From NCBI RefSeq assembly GCF_004365355.1, contig NZ_SODP01000003.1, forward strand, positions 868,001 through 932,000: a DNA stretch of 64,000 bases, in the 5' to 3' direction. This DNA is from Kribbella pratensis (GTDB lineage Bacteria; Actinomycetota; Actinomycetes; Propionibacteriales; Kribbellaceae). The position numbers and the translations under genes were made by a program. Below the pieces are notes generated by a model. It had not been told where the DNA came from, ran no database searches, and saw nothing but the letters and a program-made list of their open reading frames with translations. Shown here in pieces: positions 32,168-39,862 of this stretch. The stretch's first letter is position 1, and each line of letters starts with the position of its first letter.

Positions 32168-34117
32168 GTGATGTGGTTCTTCGGGCTGATCGTCGTGCTG
32201 TTGATCGGGGCTGTCGCGGTAGTCGCCTCGGGTCGTTGGGGTGCCATGAGCACGGCGTACGACGACCGGCCCGACATGACCGTGCCCGCACGGCAGGCGC
32301 TGACGTCGACGGATATCGAGTCGGCGCGGTTCGCCGTCGGGGTGCGCGGCTACCGGATGGACGAGGTCGACACGCTCCTCGAACGGGTCGCGAAAGAGGT
32401 CGCTGAGCGCGACCGACGGATCGCGGACCTGGAGCGCGCGGTCGCGCCGATCGTCGAGGCGCCGGACGGTGCCGGCTTCTCGTCGAAGTCGCCGTACGAC
32501 GCGTCGGAGTTCGAGGACACCGGTCCCCACCAGCCGATCCTCGTCGGCGGCGATTTCCCCGTCGCCAAGCCCGCGGCCGACGAGCCTGGGGCGAAGGATT
32601 CCCCTGCTGAGGTCCCGCAGGTCGCCACGCCGGCAGCTCCCACCGAGACGCCGCCGACTGCCGAAGCGCAGGCCGGGTCTGGGGCCGGGTCCGGGGCTGG
32701 ACCTGGGGCTGAGTCCGAGGCTGAGTCCGGGGCACGTTCCGGGACTGAGTCCGGGGCTGGACCTGGGGCTGAGTCCGAGGCTGAGTCCGCGGCAGGTGCC
32801 GGGGCTGCTTCCGGGGTTGAGTCCCGGGCGGCCTCCGGGGCGTCGTACGGGGTGGCGCACGGGGCAGCTGCCGAGGGTGCGGACGACCACGAGCCGGAGA
32901 CTTCTGAACTGCCGCGGACGAGGCACGAAGCAGCCGCCGACGAGTACGAACGGCTCCAAGCCGAGGCTCGCGCCCTCCTGGAGGCACAGTCCCAGCCGGT
33001 CACTCCCCGCCGCACTCCCGCCACACCCCACTCAGCACCCCCACAGCAGCAGCCGCAAGACGAGCAGCCGCCCCTGGCGTCCGGCGAGCACTCGCCGGAC
33101 CGGCAGTCGCCACAGGCTGCCGCCCAGCAGTCACCACAGGCTGCCGCCGAGCAGTGGCCGGATCGACAGTCGCCACAGGCTGCCGCCCAGCAGTCACCAC
33201 AGGCTGCCGCCGAGCAGTGGCCGGATCGACAGTCGCCACAGGCTGCCGCGCAGCAGTCGCTGCAGGCTGCTGCCGAGCAGTGGCCGGATCGACAGTCGCA
33301 GGCTGCCGATCAGCAGTCGCCGGAGGAGCAGGCTCCGTCGGCCCGTGCGCAGCAGTCAGCACAGCAGCCGCCGCTCCACGCCTCCAGCCAGCAGTCAGCC
33401 AACACACAGCCAGCCGCGGCCGAGCAGCCCGCTCCCGCGGCGCACTGGACCCAGGCGCCTGAGCCGCAGCAGCAGGTGCTGCCGCAACAGTCGGCTGACG
33501 TGCAGCACCCCCAGGCCGAGCAGGCCGCCCCGGTGACGCACTGGACGCAGGCAGCGGTTCCACCGCAGTCGGCTGACGGCCAGCAGGCGGCGGGCGAGCA
33601 GGCCGCTCCGGCAACGCACTGGACGCAGGCGCAGGACTCGCAGTACGTAGTGCAGGAGCAGCAGTCGTCTGCGCCTCAGCAGCAGTCCTACCCGCAGCAG
33701 GCGGCTGATGGAGAGCAGGCGGCGGGCGAGCAGGCCGCTCCGGCAACGCACTGGACGCAAGCGCAGGAGTCGCAGTACGTAGTGCAGGAGCAGCAGCTGC
33801 CCGCGCCTCAGCAGCAGTCCTACCCGCAGCAGGCGGCTGATGGGGAGCAAGCGGTGGGCGAGCAGGGGGCTCCCGGGCGGCACTGGACGCAAGCGCAGGA
33901 CTCGCAGTACGTCGTGCGCGAGCAGGAGGCCGCCGCCCAGCAGCAGCTCAACCCGCAGCAGCAGGTGTCCAGCCCGCAGCAGTCCAGCCCGCAGCAGGCC
34001 AACACTCAGCAGTCCAGCCGCCAGCAGGAGGATGGGCAGCAGGGTGAGGGGGAGGGGTGGCGGTTCTGGCCGCCGGCGGGGCAGGACGATGAAGGCGCTT
34101 ATCAGCGGCCCAGCTGA
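32168..34117 (+). CDS. DivIVA-domain membrane protein with long Gln/Ala-rich repeat tail
   Basis: A 649-residue protein. An N-terminal transmembrane helix (about 3-22) is followed by a DivIVA-type segment (about 47-80) with STDIESARFAVGVRGYRMDE, as in small actinobacterial proteins of pole/division complexes. The rest is low complexity: Gly/Ser/Ala/Glu repeats (about 175-230), three 21-residue repeats (about 311-373) and a 44-residue repeat with conserved THWTQA (about 472-585). Orthologues near tag in other actinobacteria are far shorter, so the tail is an expansion. GTG 32168 or ATG 32171 may start it. Its stop shares a base with the next ATG. Confidence 0.82.
   Translation: MMWFFGLIVVLLIGAVAVVASGRWGAMSTAYDDRPDMTVPARQALTSTDIESARFAVGVRGYRMDEVDTLLERVAKEVAERDRRIADLERAVAPIVEAPDGAGFSSKSPYDASEFEDTGPHQPILVGGDFPVAKPAADEPGAKDSPAEVPQVATPAAPTETPPTAEAQAGSGAGSGAGPGAESEAESGARSGTESGAGPGAESEAESAAGAGAASGVESRAASGASYGVAHGAAAEGADDHEPETSELPRTRHEAAADEYERLQAEARALLEAQSQPVTPRRTPATPHSAPPQQQPQDEQPPLASGEHSPDRQSPQAAAQQSPQAAAEQWPDRQSPQAAAQQSPQAAAEQWPDRQSPQAAAQQSLQAAAEQWPDRQSQAADQQSPEEQAPSARAQQSAQQPPLHASSQQSANTQPAAAEQPAPAAHWTQAPEPQQQVLPQQSADVQHPQAEQAAPVTHWTQAAVPPQSADGQQAAGEQAAPATHWTQAQDSQYVVQEQQSSAPQQQSYPQQAADGEQAAGEQAAPATHWTQAQESQYVVQEQQLPAPQQQSYPQQAADGEQAVGEQGAPGRHWTQAQDSQYVVREQEAAAQQQLNPQQQVSSPQQSSPQQANTQQSSRQQEDGQQGEGEGWRFWPPAGQDDEGAYQRPS
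33098..33286 (+). repeat. Three tandem 63-bp coding repeats in the DivIVA-domain gene
   Basis: Units at 33098, 33161 and 33224 plus a partial fourth. Each encodes 21 residues with two QSPQAAA blocks and EQWPDR. The first two are nearly identical in DNA, indicating recent expansion; the third has several changes. Confidence 0.9.
33581..33925 (+). repeat. 132-bp coding repeats in the DivIVA-domain gene
   Basis: Units start at 33581, 33713 and 33845, exactly 132 bp (44 codons) apart. Each contains GEQAAPATHWTQAQ (or a variant) followed by SQYVVQEQQ. Weaker copies of THWTQA lie upstream near 33435 and 33540. Confidence 0.88.
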
Positions 34118-34557
34118 TGGACGGGACGGGGAGTTGTCACGCGGAGGCGTCGGTCGTACTGCGGCTGTCGCCGGAGGCCGCCTGGGACGTCGTGATGGAC
34201 TGGGACCGCCAGTCCCGCTGGATGCTGCTTACCCGCGTCTGGGGGACTGAGAACGACGGGATCGGCGTCGGCGGCGGGGTCGCGGCGCGGACTTCTGTCG
34301 GTGGCATCGGGTTCACTGACGACATGGTCATCACACACTGGGATCCGCCGCGCGAGTGCACGGTGAAGCATCTCGGCAAGATCGTCCGCGGCACGGGAAC
34401 GTTCACGATCGCGCCCGTCTCCAGCGGCAGTGTCTTCACCTGGGAAGAGGATGTCGACCCGCCGCTCGGCCGGCTCGGGTGGATCGTCGCGCGACCGGCG
34501 TTCGAGCTGATGATGCGGGTCTCGCTGCGGCGACTGCTCCGAGAGGTGCAGGCATGA
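34117..34557 (+). CDS. SRPBCC (polyketide cyclase/START-like) protein
   Basis: A 146-residue single-domain protein of the SRPBCC superfamily, with a ligand-binding cavity formed by a curved beta sheet and long C-terminal helix (RPAFELMMRVSLRRLLREV). The N-terminal AEASVVLRLSPEAAWDVVMD is the usual beta1-alpha1 element. Ligand and reaction unknown. Its ATG shares one base with the DivIVA stop, and its stop overlaps the next small frame (ATGA), so it is embedded in a coupled operon DivIVA-SRPBCC-mini-frame-tag. Confidence 0.85.
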   Translation: MDGTGSCHAEASVVLRLSPEAAWDVVMDWDRQSRWMLLTRVWGTENDGIGVGGGVAARTSVGGIGFTDDMVITHWDPPRECTVKHLGKIVRGTGTFTIAPVSSGSVFTWEEDVDPPLGRLGWIVARPAFELMMRVSLRRLLREVQA

Positions 34558-34685
34558 CGCCACTGATGCCACGCCTCCGCCGCGGCGGGTCGTCGCGCTT
34601 CACCGCCCGTCCTTCCCTCGTCGCTCCGGTCGCTTGGGTCGGTTCGGTCGCTCCGGTCCCTAGTCAGGCGCGGGAGATCCGATGA
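34554..34685 (+). CDS. Putative 43-residue bridging peptide MT-x-LMPRLR (second copy)
   Basis: A 43-codon frame starting MTPLMPRLRRGG and continuing with an Ala/Val/Pro/Arg-rich segment. It overlaps the SRPBCC stop by four bases (ATGA) and the tag ATG by four bases. Its first nine codons match the 13-codon frame at 30116 (MTVLMPRLR) at eight residues, and the DNA is also similar (ACTGATGCC shared). The rest shows two near-repeats of CGGTCGCTCCGGTC. No known family. Confidence 0.5.
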   Translation: MTPLMPRLRRGGSSRFTARPSLVAPVAWVGSVAPVPSQAREIR

Positions 34686-35242
34686 CCGTGATTGGGCCGG
34701 ATGGGCAGCCGCGCTGTGGGTGGGCGACGTCCGCACCGGAGTACGTGGAGTATCACGACAACGAGTGGGGCAAGGAGATCCGCACCGATGTCGGGTTGTT
34801 CGAGCGGATGACGCTCGAAGGGTTCCAGTCCGGTCTGTCGTGGATCACGATCCTTCGCAAACGCGAGAACTTCCGTACGGCGTTCGCGCATTTCGACCCG
34901 GAGACGATCGCGAAGTTCGACGACGCCGACTTCGACCGCCTGATGGCCGACCCCGGCATCGTCCGCAACCGGCTGAAGATCAACGCGACGATCAACAACG
35001 CCCGTGCGTTGCTGGAGCTCGACGACGGCGAGTTCACCGAGCTGCTCTGGTCGTTCAAGCCGGCCAAGCACAAGGCACCCAGGACACTCGGCGACGTGCC
35101 CGCCACGACGCCCGAGTCCGTGGCCATGTCGAAGGCCCTCAAGAAGAAGGGTTTCGTCTTCGTCGGACCCACCACGGCGTACGCGTTGATGCAGGCGACA
35201 GGCATCGTGAACGACCACTTGAAGACCTGTATCGCGCGCTGA
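34682..35242 (+). CDS. tag: DNA-3-methyladenine glycosylase I
   Basis: Excises 3-methyladenine from alkylated DNA, starting base excision repair. 186 residues, the family's length. The zinc site is intact: Cys12 and His25 near the N-terminus, His179 and Cys183 near the end, with the same spacings as E. coli Tag (4/17/175/179). The DNEWG motif (residues 26-30) and WITILRKRENFR are conserved in the family. Start ATG 34682 with GGGAG upstream. The DivIVA-tag neighbourhood matches Rv1209-Rv1210. Confidence 0.94.
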   Translation: MTVIGPDGQPRCGWATSAPEYVEYHDNEWGKEIRTDVGLFERMTLEGFQSGLSWITILRKRENFRTAFAHFDPETIAKFDDADFDRLMADPGIVRNRLKINATINNARALLELDDGEFTELLWSFKPAKHKAPRTLGDVPATTPESVAMSKALKKKGFVFVGPTTAYALMQATGIVNDHLKTCIAR

Positions 35243-35381
35243 ATCTCGTGCACGTGCAGCTGCCTTCTGCATCTGCAAAAGGCTCTTTGGCAAAACGCAA
35301 ACACAAACGGCTGAACGAGTTGTGCACCGGGCACTGAACGTGATGAGGTGTTCAGCGGGCTCCCCGACTGTCAGGTGGTTG

Positions 35382-35406
35382 TCCGGCCGTGACTCGCCCG
35401 GCCGGA
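35382..35406. terminator. Hairpin between convergent tag and esterase genes
   Basis: TCCGGCCG (35382-35389) pairs perfectly with CGGCCGGA (35399-35406) around a 9-base loop, in the 190-bp gap between two convergent genes. No U-run follows, so it is a weak candidate. The first half of the gap (35260-35320) is unusually A-rich and shows nothing else I recognise. Confidence 0.4.
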
Positions 35407-35433
35407 ACGCGGTCTGGGAGCCCACCAAACGTT

Positions 35434-37563
35434 CTACGGCAAGGTGTTGGAGCCGTCCGAGGTGAAGGCTGTTCGGAACACATCCGTTCCGGACAGCCCA
35501 CTCAACTGCGTGCCCGTCGGTGTGACGGTGAGGTAGAGATTGGCTTCGGCGAAGGCATCCGCAGCATCGTCGTCCGCCGTACCGAACTGGCGGGTCCAGC
35601 TGCGGGTGTGGTCAGGTGAGTACTTCGTCAGCACGCCGTCGAACTTGCCGAGCGGCGTCTCCAACGAGCCATCGGTGAAGCCTGCAACGTAGAGATTGCC
35701 CGCGGGGTCGACCGCCACCGCGGCGGCCTTGTCGTTGGTGGACGTGCCGAGCTGGTCGCGCCAGGTCAAGTTGCCGTCGGAATCGGCGCGGGCGATCAGG
35801 AAATCCTTGTCGCCGTTGAGTGTTCCGGCGAAGTCGCCCGCGGTGTAACCGGCGAGGTAGACGCCGCCGTCGGGGTCTGCGGTGATTGCCCACACCTCAT
35901 CCGCTGCGGGAGTGCCGAGCTGCTTCACCCACATCGGAGCTCCGTCGGTTGAGTAGCGAGCGAGGAGGCCGTCGACGCCGCCGTCGCCGGCCATCATTCC
36001 GCCCAGGTACACCGAACCGTCGGAGACCGCGACAGCCATCCCCTTGTCCTCGCCTGCAGTTCCGGTCTGCCGCAACCACACCAGTCGCCCGTCACCGTCA
36101 AGCCGCGCAACGAATACATCCTTGTCGCCCTGATTCGCCCCGTCCAACGCGCCCTTCGTGTAGCCGCCGACATAGACATCGGTCCCGGACACCGTCACCG
36201 AGTAGCTGCGATCCGCCACGCCTGGTACGCCGAACTGCGTCAGCCACCGTCGATTCCCATCAGCGTCGTACTGCGCCACGAACCCATCGTCCGTAGCGTT
36301 TCCGGTATGCGTGCCGTCCAGATCGCCGTTCGTGTACCCGGTCACCACAACGCGCCCGTCCGCGTCCACAGCAACGCCGTACGCGCGTTCGGTCCCGCTC
36401 GTCCCGAGTGACCGCGTCCACTCCCGCGAACCGTCCGCCCGGTACTTGATCAGCGCCACATCCGTCCCGCCCGCGTACGGCTGCCCGTCGAGCGAGCCGG
36501 CCACCGCGACCGCCTGATAAACGTTGCCTGAGGCATCAGTCGCGATCCCGCCGGCGCGGTCGTCGCCCGCCGTACCCGTCATGGCGGCGTGCATCGGGAC
36601 GGCCGGCGGCTTGCCGATGTAGCGGAAGATGTACCTCGCGCCTTCGGCGAACGTCGGTCCCCACACGTCCCAGTCGTGCCCGCCGTCGACGACGCGGAAC
36701 TCCGACGTGAGGTTCGGCACCCGCGAGGCCTGGTTGAACACGACGTGGGCCTCGAAGTCGAGGTCGTGGGTGGCGTCGATCGCCTTGGGGTTCTTGTACT
36801 CGTCGTCGCCGACCGCGATGTACAGATGCGACTTCAGCCCGGTCGCCGAGAACGACTTCAGCGCGGCCGGCCAGTTCAGTTTCAGGTAGGTCGCCTCGAC
36901 GAACGGGTCCTTACCCTTGCCGAAGGCACCGAAATCGCGGGTGCTCGAATCGGCCGGCGGCAACGGGAAGTACACCGCCGGACTCAGCGCGATCGCCGCG
37001 CCGAAGACCTCCGGATGCGCCAGCGAGTACCGCAGCGCACCCGCGCCGCCCATGGAGTAGCCGGCGATCGCCCGCCCGCTGCGGTCCGCGATCGTCCGGT
37101 ACGTCGCATCGATCTGCGGCACGAAATCCCGGAAGAACGCGGTCTCCACCGGCCGCGCCGGGTCGCTGCCCGTGTATGCCGAGTCGACGTACCAGCTGGC
37201 CCGGCTGCTCCACGGCGCGTCGGGCATGACCGCGATCGTCGGCGGGATCTCGCCGACGCCGATCAGCTCGTCGAGCCGGCTCTTCACCTGCGTCCAGGCA
37301 CTCATCGAGTCGCCGCGCCCGTGCAGCAGGTAGACGACGGGGTATCGGCGCGCGGACGCGTCGTACCCGGCCGGCAGGTAGACGTTGTAGTTGATGTCCT
37401 CGCCGAGCGTTGCGGACCGCACAGCGGCGGACTTGATCACTCCCGGCTCGACAGCAGGCACAGGGGACCCGGCGGACCCAGCAGGCATGGCAGCGGACCC
37501 GGGCACGACGAAGCTCCCGACCAGCGTGGCGGCGGTCAGGGCAGGCAGCAGCAGTTTCCTCAC
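35434..37563 (-). CDS. Secreted esterase fused to an SBBP beta-propeller
   Basis: A 709-residue exported protein. Signal peptide at 1-25, then a D-type putative esterase domain (about 45-320) of the alpha/beta hydrolase fold: YPVVYLLHGRGDSMSAW carries the oxyanion region, GYSMGGAGAL (about 168-177) the nucleophile Ser, and GGHDWDVWG a likely catalytic His. Residues 330-680 consist of about seven SBBP-type propeller blades with GTAGxDxxxxVAVDxxGxVYVAGYT. The esterase alone resembles feruloyl or acetyl-xylan esterases; the fusion may add substrate binding. GTG at 37563, with a LacI-like dyad just upstream. Confidence 0.84.
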   Translation of the reverse strand: MRKLLLPALTAATLVGSFVVPGSAAMPAGSAGSPVPAVEPGVIKSAAVRSATLGEDINYNVYLPAGYDASARRYPVVYLLHGRGDSMSAWTQVKSRLDELIGVGEIPPTIAVMPDAPWSSRASWYVDSAYTGSDPARPVETAFFRDFVPQIDATYRTIADRSGRAIAGYSMGGAGALRYSLAHPEVFGAAIALSPAVYFPLPPADSSTRDFGAFGKGKDPFVEATYLKLNWPAALKSFSATGLKSHLYIAVGDDEYKNPKAIDATHDLDFEAHVVFNQASRVPNLTSEFRVVDGGHDWDVWGPTFAEGARYIFRYIGKPPAVPMHAAMTGTAGDDRAGGIATDASGNVYQAVAVAGSLDGQPYAGGTDVALIKYRADGSREWTRSLGTSGTERAYGVAVDADGRVVVTGYTNGDLDGTHTGNATDDGFVAQYDADGNRRWLTQFGVPGVADRSYSVTVSGTDVYVGGYTKGALDGANQGDKDVFVARLDGDGRLVWLRQTGTAGEDKGMAVAVSDGSVYLGGMMAGDGGVDGLLARYSTDGAPMWVKQLGTPAADEVWAITADPDGGVYLAGYTAGDFAGTLNGDKDFLIARADSDGNLTWRDQLGTSTNDKAAAVAVDPAGNLYVAGFTDGSLETPLGKFDGVLTKYSPDHTRSWTRQFGTADDDAADAFAEANLYLTVTPTGTQLSGLSGTDVFRTAFTSDGSNTLP

Positions 37564-37571
37564 AGCTCAGG

Positions 37572-37599
37572 TTGTAATCGCTTACGTAAACGATTACAA
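37572..37599. promoter_or_regulatory. LacI-like operator upstream of the esterase gene
   Basis: Perfect arms TTGTAATCG (37572-37580) and CGATTACAA (37591-37599) flank a central palindrome TTACGTAA, giving 26 of 28 symmetric positions. It lies only 8 bases upstream of the esterase start codon on the minus strand, so binding would block transcription or translation initiation. The sequence class (centre ACGT rather than CGATCG) differs from the operators at 21859 and 59182. Confidence 0.7.
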
Positions 37600-37725
37600 G
37601 AGGCGGCGCGCAGCTAGTGCCAGAAGGGCGCGCGCAGCTAACGACAGGATGTAGTGCCGATCACGACGATCCGCTCCGCGGGGCGGAGGCGCGAGTTGTC
37701 CGATGGAGGCCACTACCTCCCGTCG

Positions 37726-38517
37726 TTAGCGACCGGTGAACGTGGGCTTCTCTTTCGCGACGAACGAGGCAACGGCGTTGTGGTGGTCTTCGGTGGCGCC
37801 GGTGAGCTGCATCTGCCCCGCCTCGAAGGCGAGTGACTCGGCCAGCGTGTGAGTCGCCGAGTAGTTGACCGACTGGCGCACCGCGCCGTAGGCGACCGTC
37901 GGTCCCTTGGCGAGCTTGCCGGCCAGCTCGGCGATCGACGACTCCAGCTCAGCGGCGGGTACGACGGACGTCGCCAGCCCGAGGTCGAGCGACTCGGCGG
38001 CGGGGATGGTCCGCGGGAAGTACAGCAACTCGAGTGCCTTGGCGCGACCGATCAGCCGGGGCAGCGTCCACGAGATCCCCGTGTCGCACGACAACGCGAT
38101 CCCGGTGAAGGCGAGATTGAAACCGGCGGTGTCGGCCACCACCCGGAAGTCGCACGCGAAGGCCATCGACGCGCCGGCGCCCGCCGCCACGCCGTTGACC
38201 GCCGCAACGACCGGCTTCGGCATCTCGGCCAGGGCCAGCGCGATCGGCGCGTAGTGGTCCGGCACCGTGCTCCACAGCGCCGCCTGGTCGTTGGCCTGCA
38301 GCAGCCCGATGTGCTCCTTGAGGTCCTGTCCGACGCAGAACGCCCGCCCGGTCCCGGTCAGTACGACGACGCGGACGGCCGGATCCTCGGCGGCGGTCTG
38401 GATCGTGTCCCGGAGCAGAACCTTCGTCGGCGTGTCGAGCGAGTTCATCGCGTCCGGCCGGTTCAGGGTGATGGTGGCCACGCCGTCGGCGACGGCGTAG
38501 ACAACGGAGTCACTCAT
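37726..38517 (-). CDS. Enoyl-CoA hydratase/isomerase family protein
   Basis: A 263-residue crotonase-fold enzyme. The oxyanion-hole segments are AFCVGQDLKE (about 60-69) and AAVNGVAAGAGASMAFACD (about 104-122). In the second, Gly/Ala occupy the usual Glu144-type position, and DTGISWTLPRLIG holds the other catalytic region, which fits PaaG-like isomerases as well as hydratases. AAGGAG precedes ATG 38517. It is encoded directly downstream of a PaaX-family regulator (32-bp gap), suggesting phenylacetyl-CoA or another aromatic/acyl-CoA degradation, though no other paa genes are present. Confidence 0.88.
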   Translation of the reverse strand: MSDSVVYAVADGVATITLNRPDAMNSLDTPTKVLLRDTIQTAAEDPAVRVVVLTGTGRAFCVGQDLKEHIGLLQANDQAALWSTVPDHYAPIALALAEMPKPVVAAVNGVAAGAGASMAFACDFRVVADTAGFNLAFTGIALSCDTGISWTLPRLIGRAKALELLYFPRTIPAAESLDLGLATSVVPAAELESSIAELAGKLAKGPTVAYGAVRQSVNYSATHTLAESLAFEAGQMQLTGATEDHHNAVASFVAKEKPTFTGR

Positions 38518-38549
38518 CGTGGTCAGCTCCTTGACTGTCGGTGAGAATT

Positions 38550-39380
38550 TCAGTGCAGTGTCAGGCAGTTGTCGACGAAACGCCCGGCCGCGGGGCCCAG
38601 TCGTTCGGCGTGGAAATCGAAGAACTCGGCCGCCCTGGTCCCGGCCCAGTCGGCGGGCAGCAGCTCGTCCGGCAGCCCCGGATCGCGGAACAGGAACTTG
38701 CGCCACTCGTGCACCAGTTCCGACCGTACGGCGAACGCGTGCTCGTCGCCGTTGCCGTCGGCCGACTCCCGCCCCGCCTGGTCGACCAGCGCCTTCGCCT
38801 CGATCAGCCAGGCGTCGTACGACGCGCCGAGCTCGTCGAGTTTCCAGACCCGCCGGGCGAACTCGACGGCGCCGTCGTCGACCGGCGCGCGGAACCGGTC
38901 CGCAGCGATCCCTTCCATGCCGAGAATCTGGTCGACCTCGGCGTCGTTGCGCAGTCCGACCCAGGCGCCGTCGGACAGCGGAGCCCAACCCAGGAAGGCG
39001 AGTTGGCTCGCCAGCTGCTCGCGGCGGCGTGCGTTCGGGACCTCGCGCAGGATGCCCAGATGCCAGTGCCGGTCCCAGTCGCCGGGGCCTTCGGAACCGG
39101 TGACCACCGGCGTGCCGTCCGGCGCGGTCCGGTAGATCCGGGCGGCGGCGTCGTCGAGCCTGCGACGCGCCCGGGACGTCAGCGCGTATCCGGGCTGTCC
39201 TTCGATCCTGACCGGCTCCAGCCAGCCCTGCCGGACCATCCGCGACACGGCGGTGCGTACCGCCGGCGGATGGACGCCGAGCGGCGCGAGCAGCTGGACC
39301 AGGGCCGCGACCGGGGCCCGCGCGCCACGCGCGCGCAGGTGGTCGCCGTACAGGTCGAAGAGGGCTGAACGGGCGTGCAC
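38550..39380 (-). CDS. PaaX-family transcriptional regulator
   Basis: A 276-residue GntR-like repressor of the PaaX family: winged helix at residues 1-75 (RSALFDLYGDHLRARG, VRTAVSRMVRQGWLEP), then the PaaX central and C-terminal domains with WHLGILREVPNARRREQLAS and a Trp/Arg-rich end. PaaX proteins sense aryl-CoA thioesters such as phenylacetyl-CoA. GTG at 39380 is chosen (family starts xHARSALFD); GTG at 39407 is an alternative. The upstream GTGCAC...GGTGCAC pair (39375-39407) may be its own operator. Likely controls the downstream enoyl-CoA hydratase. Confidence 0.87.
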   Translation of the reverse strand: MHARSALFDLYGDHLRARGARAPVAALVQLLAPLGVHPPAVRTAVSRMVRQGWLEPVRIEGQPGYALTSRARRRLDDAAARIYRTAPDGTPVVTGSEGPGDWDRHWHLGILREVPNARRREQLASQLAFLGWAPLSDGAWVGLRNDAEVDQILGMEGIAADRFRAPVDDGAVEFARRVWKLDELGASYDAWLIEAKALVDQAGRESADGNGDEHAFAVRSELVHEWRKFLFRDPGLPDELLPADWAGTRAAEFFDFHAERLGPAAGRFVDNCLTLH

Positions 39381-39545
39381 AAGACTCGAGTCTGCCGTAT
39401 GGTGCACGGCTCTGGCCTGGGATCGGGAATAATGGGGTCTGATACACACTGCGATACGCGCCGACGGCGCATCACCGCAACGGCGCCGGCGACGGTCCCC
39501 GCGCGGTGTCGTCGCTCAACACCGACACTGGGAAGGGGTGCGCGC

Positions 39546-39713
39546 ATGGCGGCGATGAAGCCGCGGACGGGCGATGGTCCGCTCGAGGTCACCAAGGAGG
39601 GCCGGGGGATCGTGATGCGGGTTCCGCTCGAGGGCGGCGGCCGGCTCGTCGTCGAGCTCAACGCGGACGAAGCGACCGAGCTCGGGAACGCGCTCAAGGC
39701 TGTCGTCGGTTGA
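39546..39713 (+). CDS. DUF3117 small protein
   Basis: A 55-residue protein, essentially the whole of the DUF3117 family, found throughout actinobacteria: MAAMKPRTGDGPLEVTKEGR then GIVMRVPLEGGGRLVVELN. Its function is unknown. GGAAGGGG lies upstream of ATG 39546. In M. tuberculosis the equivalent (Rv1211) lies between tag and glgM, the same relative place as here. A strong hairpin follows. Confidence 0.93.
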   Translation: MAAMKPRTGDGPLEVTKEGRGIVMRVPLEGGGRLVVELNADEATELGNALKAVVG

Positions 39714-39777
39714 CCGGGTTCTCCCCGGGGTGCCTTGGGGCCGGCTCCGAATCCCACGCACCTCTGACAAATCCTGC

Positions 39778-39815
39778 GACCCCGGTGGGTGCCGTTTCCG
39801 GCACCGGCCGGGGTC
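39778..39815 (+). terminator. Strong hairpin after DUF3117
   Basis: 17-base arms (39778-39794 and 39799-39815) pair at 15 positions around a TTTC loop; the outer GACCCCGG/CCGGGGTC is perfect. There is no long U-run but the stem is very stable. It separates DUF3117 from the aminopeptidase gene. Confidence 0.7.
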
Positions 39816-39862
39816 GTTACGGTTGCACCCTCCTTTGATCAAACGTCAGTGAGGTCCTCCTA

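Noticed and set aside
37600-37725. Small gene between the esterase and enoyl-CoA hydratase genes
   Set aside because: The interval has two short direct repeats (GCGCGCAGCTA) and a GC-rich hairpin but no frame with a ribosome site and plausible protein.
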